From CBDDBU01 sp965226045 (GTDB taxonomy: Bacteria; Pseudomonadota; Alphaproteobacteria; VGEJ01), in the NCBI GenBank assembly GCA_965226045.1, contig CBDDBU010000021.1, positions 66,706 through 130,705 of the forward strand: a stretch of DNA of 64,000 nucleotides. Direction: 5' to 3'. Positions within the stretch are counted from its first letter, which is position 1. Each line of letters begins with the position of its first letter. Below the pieces are notes generated by a model. That model did not search any database. It was not told the DNA's origin and saw nothing but the letters and a program-made list of their open reading frames with translations. Made by a program: the position numbers and the translations under genes. Below are positions 63,892 through 64,000 of this stretch, piece after piece.

Positions 63892-64000
63892 GCCCGCGCG
63901 CCCTTTGGCGGCCGTCGTGACGCGGTTCGTATCGGCTATCCGCGATCAGACCATTGATATGACGAGCCTCAACCTCGGGGTCGGCGTGGTCGCCACTTTA
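63892..64000 (+). pseudogene. Gfo/Idh/MocA oxidoreductase, 3' part (runs off window)
   Basis: Thirty-six codons after the second duplication continue the oxidoreductase in frame (PARPLAAVVTRFVSAIRDQT...), consistent with the C-terminal helix region of the family. No stop is reached before the window ends. Confidence 0.8.

Overview
The window looks like chromosomal DNA of a GC-rich alphaproteobacterium, probably a Rhodospirillales-like lineage (inference). The supports are an aa3 cytochrome oxidase cluster in the order ctaC-ctaD-ctaB-small ORF-ctaG-ctaE-DUF983-SURF1, a CcrM-type cell-cycle methyltransferase with GANTC sites upstream, a glycine riboswitch before gcvT-H-P, CIRCE-controlled groESL, and YjbE/F/H-type exopolysaccharide genes. 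No rRNA, tRNA, CRISPR array or prophage was recognised. Six insertion sequences in 64 kb, four of which lie in or next to broken genes, point to a genome with recent IS expansion. That is common in host-restricted or otherwise relaxed lineages, but the window alone cannot show it. LAYOUT: 1-1044 truncated tldD on the minus strand. 1304-7438 haem-copper oxidase structural and assembly genes, tightly packed, running on into an M32 carboxypeptidase, an M16 peptidase and a RimJ-type acetyltransferase (to 10818). 10978-12954 algH/YqgE, a DsbD-N-like exported protein and a small secreted beta/gamma-crystallin-like protein. 13065-17870 promoter, tandem glycine riboswitch and the glycine cleavage genes. 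17971-21247 two hypothetical genes, ispE, a lipoprotein hydrolase and a DUF3108-like protein. 21556-31378 an exopolysaccharide module: a YjbE-like small protein, a YjbF lipoprotein on the opposite strand, a multi-SLBB export protein split by an ISKra4-family element, a large YjbH-like outer-membrane protein and a GT4 glycosyltransferase. 31490-41364 a truncated ORF, then the first two of three near-identical IS256-family elements (IS-A) flanking a housekeeping block: radical SAM, Kef antiporter, rnhB, ccrM, mutY and a sugar ABC ATPase. 41535-43753 permease and binding protein of the same sugar transporter, separated from their ATPase by IS-A copy 2. 44014-44835 remnants of polysaccharide genes. 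44952-48290 branched-chain-amide-type ABC binding protein and two permeases, with no ATPases in view. 48492-51057 two CNNM/CorC transporters. 51175-53235 groEL-groES with CIRCE and promoter. 53270-58514 a decayed IS21 element inside a small ORF, an outer-membrane barrel gene, a truncated gene and a second IS256-family type (IS-B). 58515-64000 a polysaccharide or nucleotide-sugar cluster: GT2 fragment, cupin, frameshifted C-methyltransferase, NAD-dependent epimerase, and a Gfo/Idh/MocA oxidoreductase split by IS-A copy 3. HOW THE GENES WORK TOGETHER: the first 10 kb builds and matures the terminal oxidase (CuA, CuB, haem a). The gcv block degrades glycine under glycine control. The EPS genes would export and secrete a polysaccharide, but several steps are disrupted in this strain: the SLBB exporter is split, the GT2 is truncated, the methyltransferase is frameshifted and the oxidoreductase is split. 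IS junctions with target duplications (ISKra4, IS-A copies 2 and 3) mark simple insertions. IS-A copy 1 and IS-B have no matching duplications and sit next to truncated, unrelated genes, so they look like recombination scars.
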